Assembly: GCA_013368325.1 (NCBI GenBank)
Contig: JAACJK010000001.1
Coordinates: 1-64,000 of the forward strand
Reading direction: 5' to 3'
Source of the DNA: Ephemerocybe angulata
Taxonomy: Eukaryota > Basidiomycota > Agaricomycetes > Agaricales > Psathyrellaceae
Length of the DNA: 64,000 nucleotides
The notes under the pieces were generated by a model. That model saw only the letters and a list, made by a program, of their open reading frames with translations. It did no database searches and was not told the origin of the DNA. Positions 33,655 through 45,152 of this stretch are shown piece by piece. Positions within the stretch are counted from its first letter, which is position 1; every line of letters begins with the position of its first letter. The position numbers were made by a program, and so were the translations under genes.

Positions 33655-34112
33655 CGGGTTTCGATTAATCGTCGGCTTGTAAATCGACCTTTTTGCGATT
33701 AAATCTCTTTGTATTAATCAAGTACGATTAATCGTTCTGAGGCGCTGGGGAGGTGCAGGCTGCTGCATTGGTGAGCTGCCCCATACATCGATTAAACGGA
33801 AGATCGTTTAATCGCATGGGAGCCGGCATTGAATTAAACAGTATTACCCCCTGTTTAAACGTCTGTCAATTAATCTTCCAGCTACGATGGTGTATAATAG
33901 CAATTCCAATTGATCAGATCGACTACTTGATATATAGAAGGTGTTCGTTTAAACTAACTACAAGTGAAGCCCCTTAGCAAACTGTCTGCATAGACAGGCC
34001 GGGCTCAACCTGCAGAGCCATATACAGTACTCTCCCAAAAATAGTCAGATTATATATAGCGTATATACTCACCTCTATGACCGGGAGTTGACAACTTCGA
34101 TTAATCGAGGGC
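33655..34112. repeat. AT-rich block bounded and filled by CGATTAATCG palindromes
   Basis: The palindrome CGATTAATCG occurs near 33662, 33729 and 34099. Variants CGATTAAATC, CGATTAAACG and CGTTTAATCG lie between. The first and last copies bound a block of about 450 bp that ends just before the segmental duplication arm. It could be a small transposon with palindromic ends or a clustered binding site. No coding sequence is present. Confidence 0.5.
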
Positions 34113-34129
34113 AAGGTAGTACGGCTTAG

Positions 34130-34750
34130 CAGGCAGAAGCTGTCGAGTACGCTCGCAGGATACTGCTACTGGAAGGGAGTGTGAGTCGAGCTGATTATCT
34201 CTCAGACCATCACGCATACTGACTTATAACTGGGGTCCCGGTAATTTATGTTTAGAGACAACAAGGTCTATCGTGTGTGCAATGGGCGACCATGCATTGA
34301 GGTATTGAAGCTGCACCTTTGGGACACCATCAGAGTACCCAAAATTCCAATCAAACTTTCTCCAACCCATCCTGATTCCTCGTCTTACATGTGGTTTCGC
34401 GAGGGGTCCCTCTGGCTTTGACGTATCTCCTCCAGCGCAGCCAGAGCCACAATACATCCTCCCTTCCAGTTGGTACCAGGCGCGTCTCACTCTGCTGTTG
34501 CATCTCGATGTGTTCCGAACGGGGCTTTTACACTCTGTTGACATCTATGCTTCGGGGATGGTTTCCAGTCCCAAGTCGGCACAGCCCGGTAAGAGAGCGA
34601 GGTAGGAGGAGTTATGCGCGGGCATTGAGCTTCATGCATGTTATTCTGAAAGCCTTCTGCAATCTTGGACCATTGCACCCCTTCTGTTTACTCCGTGGAC
34701 TGGATCCGTTGGGAGAACAAACGGAACACCGATTCGGGCGGTCTCGATAG
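34130..34750 (+). pseudogene. F-box protein C-terminal remnant (arm 1)
   Basis: The sequence from 34130 matches 42905-43370 in the same orientation. Its frame from 34252 (MFRDNKVYRVCNGRPCIE) parallels the longer frame at 43025 (MFRDNKVYRVCDGRPCIE). Here it breaks within about 60 codons. No F-box is attached. It is interpreted as a decayed copy of the C-terminal part of an F-box gene. Confidence 0.55.
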
Positions 34751-35602
34751 GTTTCACTCAATGGATAATTCCCGAGCGAGTGTCTGTAGGTCCAACTAGT
34801 GTGTTCAAAACTTACGTAGAATGGTCGCGATAAGATAGCTGCGCTCGCTTCCCATATAGACTCATACTCCAATAAATGTATTCATGAGTAAACTCTGGGA
34901 TAAGGACACTTGTTTGGTGGGGGCTGCGTGCCAACCATTAGGCGCCCGGTGCAGCGGCGTGTGTGAAGATAAGATAGGACTTGCATATATAAGACGTTAT
35001 GTTTGTGCCAGTTTCTGCTCTTTAATACAGTAGAGTACTGTTATCTGTCGTCATGTGTTGGCAGTGAGGGCGGTGGGAGATATGTAACGCCACGGCATCC
35101 GCGGATGTCGAGTACAAATATCATCTCATTTCATCGCCCGGAAAGCTCGAACACCCACTTGGATCTCAATGAACTGAATAGCGGTAATGAGATTGAAGGA
35201 TTGAAGACGCAAATGCGTCAGGAAGGGCTGGTCAGCCTGCCTACGGCCAGCCCTGCGCGTGCTGGGCGCCTAACGGCTGGTCTTCCGGCGTCTACTCAAT
35301 GTTAATTATTCCAACCAAAACATAACACAGGTAGCTCCAAGAGGGAACGTCCGACAGCGCTCCAGAATCTTTGAATAGATAGGCTCCCTTGATCCAGCTG
35401 ATTTAAGTGTCGTTCTCACTTAATTGGACCTACCACGGGACCCTACATATGCGTTATAGCTACTGCGAGTCTACACACAGAATCGACCGCCCATCCAGAC
35501 TGTATGAGAAACCTGGCACAGCGTTTCTTTACGCCTACGTATCAATGAGCCCAAACTTGGACAATTCCGAATTCCATGGACGGCCTGGGTGCTCTGGGGG
35601 CC
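34751..35602. other. Intergenic region of duplication arm 1
   Basis: No gene is supported. The right end is the promoter of the next gene. Confidence 0.4.
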
Positions 35603-35610
35603 TATATAAA
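35603..35610 (+). promoter_or_regulatory. TATA box of basic secreted protein gene
   Basis: TATATAAA lies 110 bp upstream of the start codon at 35720. Confidence 0.55.
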
Positions 35611-35719
35611 CCTGGAGAAATCTCTCATTCTACTTCAGTGCCCGGTGCAGCTCTTCCTTTTACCTACTTGTCCTCAGACGGGCTGGTCCTATCTGCAATC
35701 TATAGAGAGTATATCAATC

Positions 35720-36402
35720 ATGAGGTTAGTTCGTTTTAGATGTATCTATCATTCGTATTCACTGGCCTTCTTACCCCAATTCTATCGCAGATCCTTCACA
35801 TTTATCGCCGTACTTCTTCTCGCTGTTGTTTCTCCTATTATCGTCTTGGCACGTCCCATCGTAAGCATGGTAGCATCATCATTCTCTTTGCGAAGCTAAG
35901 CTTCCCTCTTCACAGTTCACCAATGTACCCTCTGAGCTCCTCTCTCGAGACGATGAAGGCAGCGTCTACACTCTTATCGGTCGAAACGTTGAGCTCGCCG
36001 AGGTCCAAGTGCGCGAGTTCGACGATATCCAGTTTGATGCCCTCATTGAGGTACGTACATACGAAATCTCATATGACAGCACATGTAATCGTGACGCTAA
36101 TTCCTCGCGCATACGCACAGCGTCGCGGAGAGAAAGCTGTCGTGGCTCCAAGGCAAGCGTCTTCCAAAGCCCCCAACTCCCGCCCGCCCCCCTCAAAGAA
36201 GCCTGCACCCAACCGCGGGAAGCCTAACAAGAAGACACGAGTCCGATCCCAAGGTAATAGCCCCAGACCTTCATACAACTGGCCGGTATCCGCGTTCAGC
36301 TCCCCCAGCACCTTACCACCCAAGCCGAGTGTGGTGAAGCGCATCGTAAAGTGGGGAAAGGGAGCGTGGAGTAGGATTAGGGGTGGGTCAAGGGCGAGCT
36401 AG
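35720..36402 (+). CDS. Secreted protein with acidic N-half and Arg/Lys/Pro/Ser-rich basic tail
   Basis: The function is unknown. There are four exons: 35720-35724 (only ATGAG), 35791-35860, 35916-36050 and 36121-36402, all GT-AG and in phase, giving 163 residues. The five-base first exon is needed to join a start codon to the signal peptide, which then reads MRSFTFIAVLLLAVVSPIIV with cleavage near VLA. The mature protein begins with an acidic stretch (ELLSRDDEGSVYTLIGRNVE, VREFDDIQFDALIE) and ends in a disordered basic tail of about 90 residues (APRQASSKAPNSRPPPSKKP, RGKPNKKTRVRSQG, KPSVVKRIVKWGKGAWSRIR). RR at the start of exon 4 could be a Kex2-type site. A decayed copy is at 45.8-46.2 kb, and the neighbour on the minus strand is a GPI-anchored protein gene in both arms. 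Confidence 0.75.
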
Positions 36403-36900
36403 ACTATTTATTATGAGGTGTGTTTTGAGATTTAGAGTGAGGGGTATGATCCGAGGCTGTGATACTTAGTTAATGTACTCTGTGATGAAGGAGGAATTGC
36501 TTCCTGGTTCTCCTCAAGCCAGAATTTATATATTGGGCGATCCACGACACTCCCATTATGCACATCGAAGTGTGGGCGCTTAAATTCGCACGCGTGGGAA
36601 CCCCTCAATATGCGCGTCGATGTACCGAGTGTTGTCCACAAATGGGGCTCCTTAGAGAGGATCTGCTGGAATGGATGTTGCTACCACTCTATAGAGACTC
36701 TCAAGTATCGTGAAGCGAGACTGAACTCAGACCTGGGACGAGATCAACCAAACAACATGATTGAAACACTATAATCGACACGAACATAGGAAGCAGCTAC
36801 AGCTACTCGAGTCCGACGCAGAACCCTATCAAGACAGTATAACTGAACAAATACTACCAAGAGGTTACTAGAGACACGTCCCTTTGAAGCCATCCCTAAC
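36403..36900. other. Intergenic region between convergent genes (arm 1)
   Basis: It is shared with arm 2 (about 46170-46700), including tatgatt/acatgattgaaacactataat blocks near 36756 and 46550. No gene. Confidence 0.5.
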
Positions 36901-37570
36901 CTAAACAAGGGTGAAAGCGCCCACGGCAGCAGCAACCAACCCCACAACCCACGACGCACCCACAACCCCAGCCCCATTCTTACCAGCCAGCGCCCCCGCC
37001 AAATTCACATTCCCCGTCGTAGCACCCGCGCTGGGCGTGACAGTCGGAGTAGTAGTCGGGAGGTAAGTAGTAACATCCCCCGTGGCCGTCGCACAGTTAA
37101 TAGTACTCGTGGAGTTGAACTGCACGGTCGTCGTGACGGTCCCGATCGTCGTCTGCTTGGTCATGGGGATCACGGTGGTGGTGCAGTTCGCCGGTTCGAT
37201 GTCCCGGGTCGTCGTGGTGCCCGCTGTGGGCTCGGGGCCGGGGTAGATTGTGTAGGTGACGAGCGGCCCCGTGGGGGTGTTGGCGCACTCGGTGAAGGTG
37301 GTGGTGAAGGGCACGTAGGTGGTGAGGGTGCCGCCGATGGTGGTTTGGACGCTCCCTTCGTAGACGCTGGTGATGAGGCTGCCGCAGCCTGGGGAGCCGA
37401 CGGGAATGACGGCCGGCATAGAGGTGACTATGGAGGGCCTGGCGCCGTTACCGTTGTTGGCGGTGGCGGCTGGGGGTTGTTAGTCTGAGTAGAATTTTTG
37501 GTTTGGAGTACGGGGGTGGCTTACTGCTGAGGAGAACGGCGGCTAAGACGAGAGAGAAGGACTTGTGCAT
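36901..37570 (-). CDS. GPI-anchored Ser/Thr-rich cell-surface protein, copy 1
   Basis: This is likely a cell-wall or plasma-membrane mannoprotein. Exons 37525-37570 and 36901-37469 are joined by a GTAAGC...CCCAG intron, giving 204 residues. The signal peptide is MHKSFSLVLAAVLLS. The mature region has a GCGSLITSVYEGSVQTTIGG segment, repeated T-rich beta-type stretches (QTTIGGTLTTYVPFTTTF and KQTTIGTVTTTVQFNS) and four Cys that could form two disulphides. The C-terminus has an omega-site-like Asn/Ala/Gly stretch followed by a hydrophobic tail (GVVGASWVVGLVAAAVGAF), a typical GPI signal. The QTTIGT block occurs twice, suggesting an internal duplication. A TATA-like CATAAATAG on the minus strand (37648-37656) lies about 80 bp upstream. 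The paralogue is at 46701-47433. Confidence 0.85.
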
Positions 37571-37647
37571 CGTGAAACTGGGCTTGAGCTGTGAGATTGT
37601 CGATTGCAGTGAGCGGGAGTGATGAAATTGTCAGTTGTACATTCCAC

Positions 37648-37656
37648 TATTTATGT
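37648..37656 (-). promoter_or_regulatory. TATA-like element of GPI protein gene 1
   Basis: CATAAATAG on the minus strand, about 80 bp before the start. It corresponds to the TATAAATA of the paralogue at 47504-47511. Confidence 0.5.
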
Positions 37657-40085
37657 CTTGGTTGAAGCTATAGGACGGGCTTTTTGGGCCCTCAACGGCC
37701 TGAATTGCCCTACGAGATTTAGGCCAGTTGGGAGTGCTATTCAGACTATGTCATACATTTCGTATTCACCTCCCACATGGCACCCTGTAAAGAAGCGTGG
37801 CCACCTGGGCTAGTAGCGGGCTTGGTGGGCCATAGACGGTGACCCATCCCCAGGTGCCATACCTGATATCGAATAATTGACAACCTCGGAGGGCTACTCA
37901 AGCCATCATTGGGACCGCCGCCGACCTGCCGTAGTGACGCGGTGAATTCAGCCTATGTCCTAGGATGCTTTGAAGGTCAGACGGCCCGGTGCTTCTGGAA
38001 TGAAAGTAGCTTCAGACGCTCGACGTTGTAGATATGGATGCCGCGTGTTGCTTCGTATTCAGTAGGCGGAGGAGAGTGCCCGTGTGCTGACCACACCAGT
38101 CCGCTTCGACAGCCTCATCCGCTTCATCCGCGACGTCGAGGCGGATGGAGCGGATGAGTCGATACATCATGAGGACGGCCGATGGAGGCGTGCGAATTCG
38201 GCAGCCTGGTTTGATGTCGGCGTGATCGAGGAGATTTGCGGAAGCGTCGGATGTTCTTCTTCTTCTTCGTTTCCTCCCATGATTCTCTCGGACATCTCCC
38301 CATTCTCGCGTCCTGGGTCTTTGAAGTGATACCCAGGCTACCGATGCACTATATCGCGGACGATGACGCTCGCGACGACCTTCAGGTAGCCTATCATACG
38401 ATGAAGGCGGAGAGACCGAACGACGGCGAATTCCTATTCAAATGGCATGAAAATCCCTCGAGGCATGTCCAGGGTGGCGATACGAAGATGAAGATTAGCA
38501 GGAAGGGGAAGGATGGGATGCTTGGGCCACTTTATCTCCACTTTGTAAGCCCGGTGCCTTCTGTGCTTTTGCTTCCGCCCTCGTTTCTCGTCGGGACTTC
38601 CTGTCCCCCTGCCTCCCCACCGTGGTCGCTCGCTTTCTTGATATTGTACAGGAGCGCTCCCGTGTGGCTCCTCCCCTCATTCCTAGCTCCGGCTCCGGTG
38701 TCTCTCGAAAGAGGCGCCGATCTCACACGCACCTGCCTGGATACCTATCTCCGCCCTCTTCAGTCAACCTCCCGTTCGATCTCTGGGCCCTTTCGATATC
38801 TGCGATACACTTCATCCCGGCTCAGTGACTTCCATGGTGTGAGGTAAACTGGACCATCCCTCGCTATCGACCCCTCTGTCGCGTATCTTCCTGCCTACCC
38901 ACACTGCCGTTTGTCGTCCCCGACATCAACCGAGGCTTTCTCCTTTTCCCTCTACCGCGAGCACAGCTATGCTGAAGGCGATGTGAACCTGGAGTCTTAT
39001 TCAGATTGTAGATGGGACAATGTAATGGAAAGGTGATACGGAGATTGGGGCTACGACTGTACTCACTTCGTGAGCCTAGTGTCTTACGTCTTTTTGAACT
39101 GATATTGGTTCCTGGCTCTCCTTCGCGTCTCTCCAAACTTGACGGACGTCGTCGGCTCCTCGTTGTCGATGTCGATTAGTGCCGGGCTCTGGCTTCGTGC
39201 GAACCCGCCACCGGATTCAGTCGCACACAACTCCCTCGTACCTTGCGCAGTCGCTCGGTTTTCTCCCCTCGTCCTCGACTTTCGCCTTCCTGTGAACGTG
39301 CCAGGGTCGGTCCCACACGATTTTCTCGCCTGAGCGTGCGCTCTGCTCTCTTCTTCTCGTCCTCGACCTTCGCCTTCCTGCTGAGATCGTTTCGTCTCGG
39401 GTGCTTAGAGCTCTGGCTACTCTACGGGCTTTTCTCGCTTCCACGACGCACTGCAGCCGCCGATGAATCTCCTCTGGGTATACGTGTGACTGGTTTATCG
39501 CTCTTCGACTACCTCCCGCCACTCCTCGGACCCCACTGTTATCCTCCCGTCAAGAAGGGGCTTCGGCCCCGCACACCGGATGACTCCGATACACCTCGGT
39601 ACGGGGAGCGTTATGTTCAGGCAGCAACGGTGCTCGATCGTCACGCGAGCTTCGTCGTCCTTGAAGGCTCGGACACCTGTCACGCTAATTATATCGTGCT
39701 TGAAGATAGTGACTCGACCACCGTCTGAAGCCAGCGGACCTTTTGCATGCATCGCTGGAGGTCGAGCGAAAGCAGAGTGACGGGCGCTTCCATTTATACG
39801 GAGAGGGTGAAGGTATACTTGACGGACTGATGCTAGAGGAACGCCATTGACGTCTGCTAGAGGAACACCGTTGACATCTCCCTCGGCCATGGCCTCTGCG
39901 TGCAATCTGCCGTACTCTCTCCTTCCTCCATTCGATGAGAAGCCTCGATCCTACTGTAGGTGCGATCAATGTATCCTCGATCCTACTGTAGGTACAATCA
40001 ATGTATCCTCGATGCACCTGAATTAATGATCATATCTGATTCGAGGTAGTACGGTACGGGTACTCCGATTCAAGAACTCAATTGC
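37657..40085. other. Intergenic region of duplication arm 1
   Basis: About 37.95-38.55 kb matches 47.79-48.30 kb in arm 2, for example ggcggaggagagtgcccgtgtgctgaccacac at 38066 and 47850. The open frame 38236-38847 is not conserved in arm 2 and has no motif. I see no supported gene. The C/T-rich stretch 38.55-39.5 kb is of unknown nature. Confidence 0.45.
39943..40014. repeat. 32-bp tandem repeat (2.25 units)
   Basis: The unit begins cctcgatcctactgtaggt and ends atcaatgtat. Copies start at 39943, 39975 and, partially, 40007. A separate imperfect duplication (gctagaggaac...gttgacatc) precedes it at 39832-39880. Confidence 0.8.
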
Positions 40086-41326
40086 TCAAAATCCGAAATG
40101 AACAAAAGGTACCCAAGCAAGTAAGGACTTGTTTGAACTGTCGAGACTGAGCCGCAACTTCTGCACAGCATGGTGGAGTGCTCGAGCGGACTCAGCACCG
40201 TCGAAACCCCCTTGATCCTCTCCGGGTGTGTTTTCCCAAATATACCGGTAGAACTCCCCCGCAACCCGTATCGCGTGTTCGTCCTCGATTGACTACATCG
40301 TGGCCACGACCCTGCAATAACCTGCTGCGAGCATCCCAGCAGCGAGGTGCACCACCTCATCTGACACCTTCTCTTCTCCAGTTCCCGTCTCACATGCCGA
40401 GAGGAATGCGAGATCCGCGTTCTTCAGATCCCGCTGGATGATCGCGCCGAGGCTGAGAGAGCCTTTGTGGAATATGAAGCGGCTTTGGAGGGGGTCTATC
40501 GTGTCCTGGGATGCGTGACACGCGAGGTAAATGCTGCTGTACTGCTCCATGTACTCCAGACACTCGTCGCCTTCGGCCTTCAATGCTCGTACCTTCGTTT
40601 TGCCGGCCATGTCGTTGATTAGGCGCACCTCCCGTATAGTACCTGGTATTGGTGAAGCGCCAGGGGGGCTTGGCTGGCTATTCAGGAATAGACCGGAAGT
40701 CGCTTGGTTGTCGTTCAAGCGAGAGCCTCTGACACGAGCGATGAGAGAAGAGACGTTTGGGGTGTAGGATGAGATGGCGTAGTTGTGGATGGTCTCCGGG
40801 ACCTCGGATCCGTATAACCCGGCGGCGTGCAACGGGAGAAACGCGAGAGGTCCAGTAAGGCACCACCATATCCTTGGAAATGTGGCTCCTGCTTCCTGAT
40901 ACTCAATTCTCTGTGACAAGTGGTGAGTTAATCGTCAACGCTGTAAGCTAAAAGCAGAGAGCTGACCGGTATCCCAAGAGCATTTATAATTGGCTTTACC
41001 ACTTCCTCCCAGCGGTTTCTCAGGATATCCTGAACGGGGTTTGGTCGGTGACCGGCTTCTCCGACTCGAACGCGTTGTATAGCCCTGGTCAGAACTTCTT
41101 CCTCCGATGGCTTGGCCGCTCGTCTCCGGAGATTATGCATCATCAGCTGGGTACCTAACATGTTCCTATCCTCCTTCGCCTTCACAAGAGAGAATCTCGG
41201 AAGAGGAACATGCACAGGTTCAGAGGTACCAGACGATATGACCACACCGTCGCAGCGATCCTCCGAAACATTGACGATCACAACTGGCACGGCATCGGCT
41301 AGCATCGGCTCGAGACTTGTCGCCAC
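40086..41326 (-). pseudogene. CHAT-domain (caspase-like) gene, 5'-truncated with a nonsense codon
   Basis: CHAT is a caspase/separase-related peptidase fold, often joined to TPR repeats. Reading the minus strand from 41326, the frame holds VVIVNVSEDRCDGVVIS, HNLRRRAAKPSEEE, an intron (donor decayed to GTCAGC at about 40966), PRIWWCLTGPLAFLPLHAAG, the His motif YLACHAS and the Cys motif LSACETGTGEEK. At 40293-40295 a TAG replaces the TGG of the VVATMWSIEDE motif kept in the arm-2 copy, and the remaining segment continues to a stop at 40086 (VPFVHFGF). All TPR repeats upstream are missing; homology with arm 2 begins only near 41290. Both defects make it a clear pseudogene, although His and Cys are retained. 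Confidence 0.85.
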
Positions 41327-41438
41327 ACAGGGTCATCCTGATTGATTCCCTTCGGTCGGTCAGATCGGAGTGCGTGAGCATGATCGCATTCTATACGAGG
41401 ACGTGGCATTCCTGCAATGTTCTTGAGACCCAACCACG

Positions 41439-42476
41439 ATGTCAGAACCACCGATGTTGTCCACCTCCACTATCGCTAGCCATGTATCCCCCTCACACCG
41501 TGGCCTGGTCTCGCTGAACTCTTCTCATCAATTTCAAGGCAGAGGCGATCTCCCATCCGACGTCTGGCTCGAGATACTTTCCTTGCTTCACTATCGCGAG
41601 TTTTTCTCCATAAATCGGGTGCGTATCTCTTTCACCTTTCACTAGTCTTAATAGAGTAGCTTAACATGACGCTCCTCTACTCTTTAGGTTTGCAAGGTCC
41701 TCCATGACCTTATCGATCAAAGGGATATTTGGGTTCACGCCCTTCGCGGAATGTGCCAGCAACATGCTGTGTTCCTCCCCTCATACCCTATAGAGGATAT
41801 GGATGTACGCGAACTTCAACGCGCTGTGACAGGCCCTGCACGCTTTACTGCTCTTACCCGAAACCACAAGTCAACCACTTTGGACGAAGAAACCCCCACC
41901 CTTCCCTTCAGCTCTATATTCAGCCTATCGCTGGACACACGGTCTATCTGGACTGACATTGGAAGTGAAGGAATGTTCCTCGTGCCTGGGGGGCGTTTCC
42001 TCATCACCGCCAATGACGAATGCCTCGTGCTATCAGATCTCGGGGCTGCGGGTCGACAACCATTTGCACAGCCGCTTATCCTCGCCGAGCAGTCGTACCG
42101 CACACCAGATGTTTTAGTCGGCAGCATTGAAGAGGCTGACATCCACTTTCTACACCTCGGAGTTGTGTCCGATGGCGAGAATCGTCTCAGGATTATCGTT
42201 GCTTTGCACGATTCCACTGCTAATACTGTTACGTATGTGTGGTTCACTCGACTGTCCGCATCCAGCTGCGTACAACTCTGACATACCATCGCCGATAGAT
42301 TTCTGGCCTATGAAATTGCACTGCCGTGTGTTCAGCAGTCGCGATTTACCAGATTAGGAGTGCTCCGCATCGCGATCCCTGAGGACATGGCCCAATTCAT
42401 GGGGGGTGGCACTGGTGTTCGATTCTGCAAAGTTTTTCTTATCTCAGGAAAGTTGTTTCATGTGGAGATATTGTAA
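41439..42476 (+). CDS. F-box protein
   Basis: F-box proteins link substrates to SCF ubiquitin ligases through Skp1. Exons 41439-41618, 41688-42232 and 42299-42476 join in phase (GT-AG), giving about 300 residues. The F-box occupies residues about 36-80: LPSDVWLEILSLLHYREFFS, then VCKVLHDLIDQRDIWVHAL across intron 1. The rest is a beta-rich region without clear WD repeats, with SIWTDIGSEGMFLVPGGRFL and LVLSDLGAAG resembling the propeller-like part found in many mushroom F-box proteins. The C-terminus is short (CKVFLISGKLFHVEIL). Start codons of this gene and of the CHAT pseudogene are 112 bp apart on opposite strands. A related C-terminal fragment lies downstream at 43.0-43.7 kb. Confidence 0.85.
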
Positions 42477-43024
42477 GGATGGCGTCGCGGCTGCGCGCCG
42501 ACACCACCTTATTCCGCTCTCCATTCCCAACGGGCCAACGACGGGCCAACGATGTAGCGCCAGCCCGACCGCGGACGATGACCGACCCGCCGCGGGCGGT
42601 CTCGTACATATTTCGTAGTCAGCTAGTCCAGGTTTCTACGTATATAAGGAGCACATGTATCTACTTGTTCGTCAGTTCGCTCTCCCCCGAGCTCATCCCT
42701 CCATCCGTCCCCCAATATCATTCTCCTTTGCTCGCACTGTCCCGCGGATCGTTCCTACCCCCCATCGAACTCGAGAGACGACCTGTCTGCGCCCAGACGG
42801 TCTCGCTCTCTTACAATATATACCATAACGTTGCGAGGGATAGTGGTGTGGGACTTTGTAAACGGGAGTTATGGCTTGGGAGACTGGCAAGATTGTACGG
42901 TTTCGGAGGCAGAAGCTGTGGAGTACGCTCGCAGGATACTACGGCAGGAAGGGAGCGTGAGTCGAGCTGATTATCTCTCAGACCATCACGCAGACTGACT
43001 TATAATCTGGGGTGCCGGTAGTTC
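42477..43024. other. Spacer with start of duplication arm 2
   Basis: From about 42900 the sequence matches 34130 onwards. Before that, a TATATAAGG-like element at 42640 suggests a promoter, possibly of the gene whose remnant follows. Confidence 0.4.
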
Positions 43025-43717
43025 ATGTTTAGAGACAACAAGGTCTATCGTGTGTGCGATGGGCGACCATGCATTGAGATGTTGACGCTGTACCTTTCCG
43101 ACACTATCAGAGTACCCAAAACGCCAATCAAACTTTCTCCGACCCATCCTCGTCTTACATGGGATGTCGCTAGGAGTCCCTCTGACGCTGACGTAGCTCC
43201 TCCAGTGCAGCCAGAGCCACAATACATCTCCCCTTCCAGCTGGTACCAGGCGCGTCTCACTCTCCCGTTGCATTTTGATGTGTTCGAGGGGTTTTACACT
43301 CCGTGGACATCTATGCTTCGGGGCTGGTTTCCAGTCCCAAGTCGGCACTCTCGTCATAGCTACGTACTCCGGGATAACAGCGACCCTCCCCTAATAGAAC
43401 CGGCCTGCCCGGCCTCAACTTTCGATACAAACGAGGAGATCTTGACCATGTTCAATCCCCTACACAACGCGACCCCAGGGAGAGGAGTAGGAGATGCACT
43501 TGTGGCCTCTTTCGCAAGGGGCACCGAGCCCGCGTCATTTGTGCTATTCTGCCCTGCCTTGCAGGACGGTTCGACGGAGGCACCGGGGGGATTGACAGTT
43601 CTCCATCGCACTGCGCAGGCACCTGGGACGTTTAAGTCGCCTAAGCTGTGCCTGGCGACTGGAAGGATGATATACTTTACAGACAACAGGACAATTGGCG
43701 TACGCGAGTACATATAG
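43025..43717 (+). pseudogene. F-box protein C-terminal fragment (arm 2)
   Basis: The open frame of 230 codons has no F-box. Its C-terminus (PKLCLATGRMIYFTDNRTIG followed by VREYI) has the pattern that ends many Agaricomycete F-box proteins, a final beta-propeller-like strand pair. The N-terminal part (FRDNKVYRVCDGRPCIEML) is shared with the remnant at 34.25 kb. The missing N-terminus could have been lost, or could lie in unrecognised exons upstream. I consider a truncated gene most likely. Confidence 0.5.
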
Positions 43718-44298
43718 GTATTGTAATTATATCTTCCAGATACTTGCGGTCGCACAAGCTTCGAAGTTCATTGGACTCGAAGACCGGGTTCAGATTAACA
43801 ACAATCTTACGGCCTATTATTATAATAGGTATCACACGAGGTATACCTCTATCATAGTACATATAAGGCTGGCGTATATCATTACTCCCGGGAAACCTGG
43901 ACAACGAGATCTATTCCGGTCTAGCCTCTGGAAGGAAGCCCTTAATGCTGCTCAATTCTAAAATCTCATCTCATTTCTCATCTCACTTGTTCTCATCTTC
44001 TTTTGGACACCCCCGACAGGGCTCGGGTGCGCACATCAGCTCAGCTTCCAGCAGGCTCAATTGCTTTTCCATCAAATCCGTTCATTGAGCCAAGTCGCCT
44101 TGCGTCGCTATTCTCTCAAAGAATCTGTACCTATAACTTCAGTAGTGTGACCAAATGACAATGAAAGTATGATCCTCCTCGTCCATACTTTATATTTCGT
44201 ATATCATAGTCTACATGTCTATATAGAACGTACAGGCAGATGCCCAGGGTGAGCCAAATTGATAGATGAGAGCAAACGAGATGAGAAATGAAATGATT
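43718..44298. other. Intergenic region
   Basis: No gene is recognised between the F-box fragment and GST3. Confidence 0.4.
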
Positions 44299-45152
44299 TT
44301 AGAACTGAGCAGCACTTTTAAGTACGGTCTTCCAGGACGGGCGGTCCGCTAACGCTTTGATCCACCTGGGTATCAAAGGGGCATATGACCATTAGTGTTA
44401 CTCTAGATCCTTCGCATTCTAATGTTTACACTCACCTCGCAACATTGGGTCTCGTTTGCATTGCATTGCTTCCCGCAGCAGGCAGCAGTAAAGCAGAAGG
44501 AATGTGGAATAAATCAGCGAGTGTAATACTGTCTCCCGCGAGGTACGCCTGCTTGGATAGTATCTTCTCATAGACATCGAGGTTCTTTTCCAGAGTTGCG
44601 ATAAGAGAGGCGAATACTTGGGGGTCAGATGGTTTGCCTTCGTGGCTGTGGAAAGTATGATCGTCAGGATGGCATTCAAGTTGCTGGTGTAGGTGTCGTT
44701 GACTCACTGGGGCTTGATGAGCATCTCGTATCCGGCCTTGGAAGCGAAAGGATCGAAGTTGGAAACCTCGACAGAAACTGCCTGTTCGAATAGACCTCGC
44801 GCTTTTGGTTCGGTCGGGATGAGGCCTTGAGTACCTTGGTCCGCATATTTTTCTTCGATGTAGCGACAGATCGCCCGACTCTCGTACAGGATATATCCAT
44901 CATCATCCTGATTGGCCATTAGATACACTGCCATTTGAGCGTCTGTAGGTGGGTCCAGGGGTGCCGGATGTAGCGACTCACGATATAAGGTACCTTTCCA
45001 AACGGTTGTTTCTCCAAATAGGCGGGCGTGAGATGCTCGCCTTTGCTGAAGTCGATTTCAACGTGCTTGAAAGGGACTTGCTTCTCGTAGAGAACGATCA
45101 TAACCCGTTTTGTGCATGCAGAAAGAGAGCTGCCGACAAGAGTAAGAACCAT
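44299..45152 (-). CDS. Glutathione S-transferase (phi-like), copy 3
   Basis: The four exons are 44982-45152, 44708-44907, 44436-44645 and 44299-44365, with intron positions identical to the GSTs at 9 and 20 kb, giving about 215 residues. The glutathione-site features are kept: LSACTKRVMIVLYEKQVPF (Ser-type), KVPYI, DDDGYILYESRAICRYIEEK. The C-domain reads EKNLDVYEKILSKQAYLAG, ITLADLFHIPSALLLP and RPNVARWIK. It is clearly diverged from copies 1 and 2 (for example VSNFDPFASKAGYEMLIKP) and so is an older paralogue. It lies inside arm 2 of the large duplication, where arm 1 has no counterpart. A TATATA element at about 45233-45242 serves as likely core promoter. All splice sites are intact. Confidence 0.93.

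Noticed and set aside
38236..38847. 203-codon plus-strand open frame
   Set aside because: Not conserved in the homologous arm at 48 kb; composition and start region (Phe run from a TTC repeat) suggest chance.
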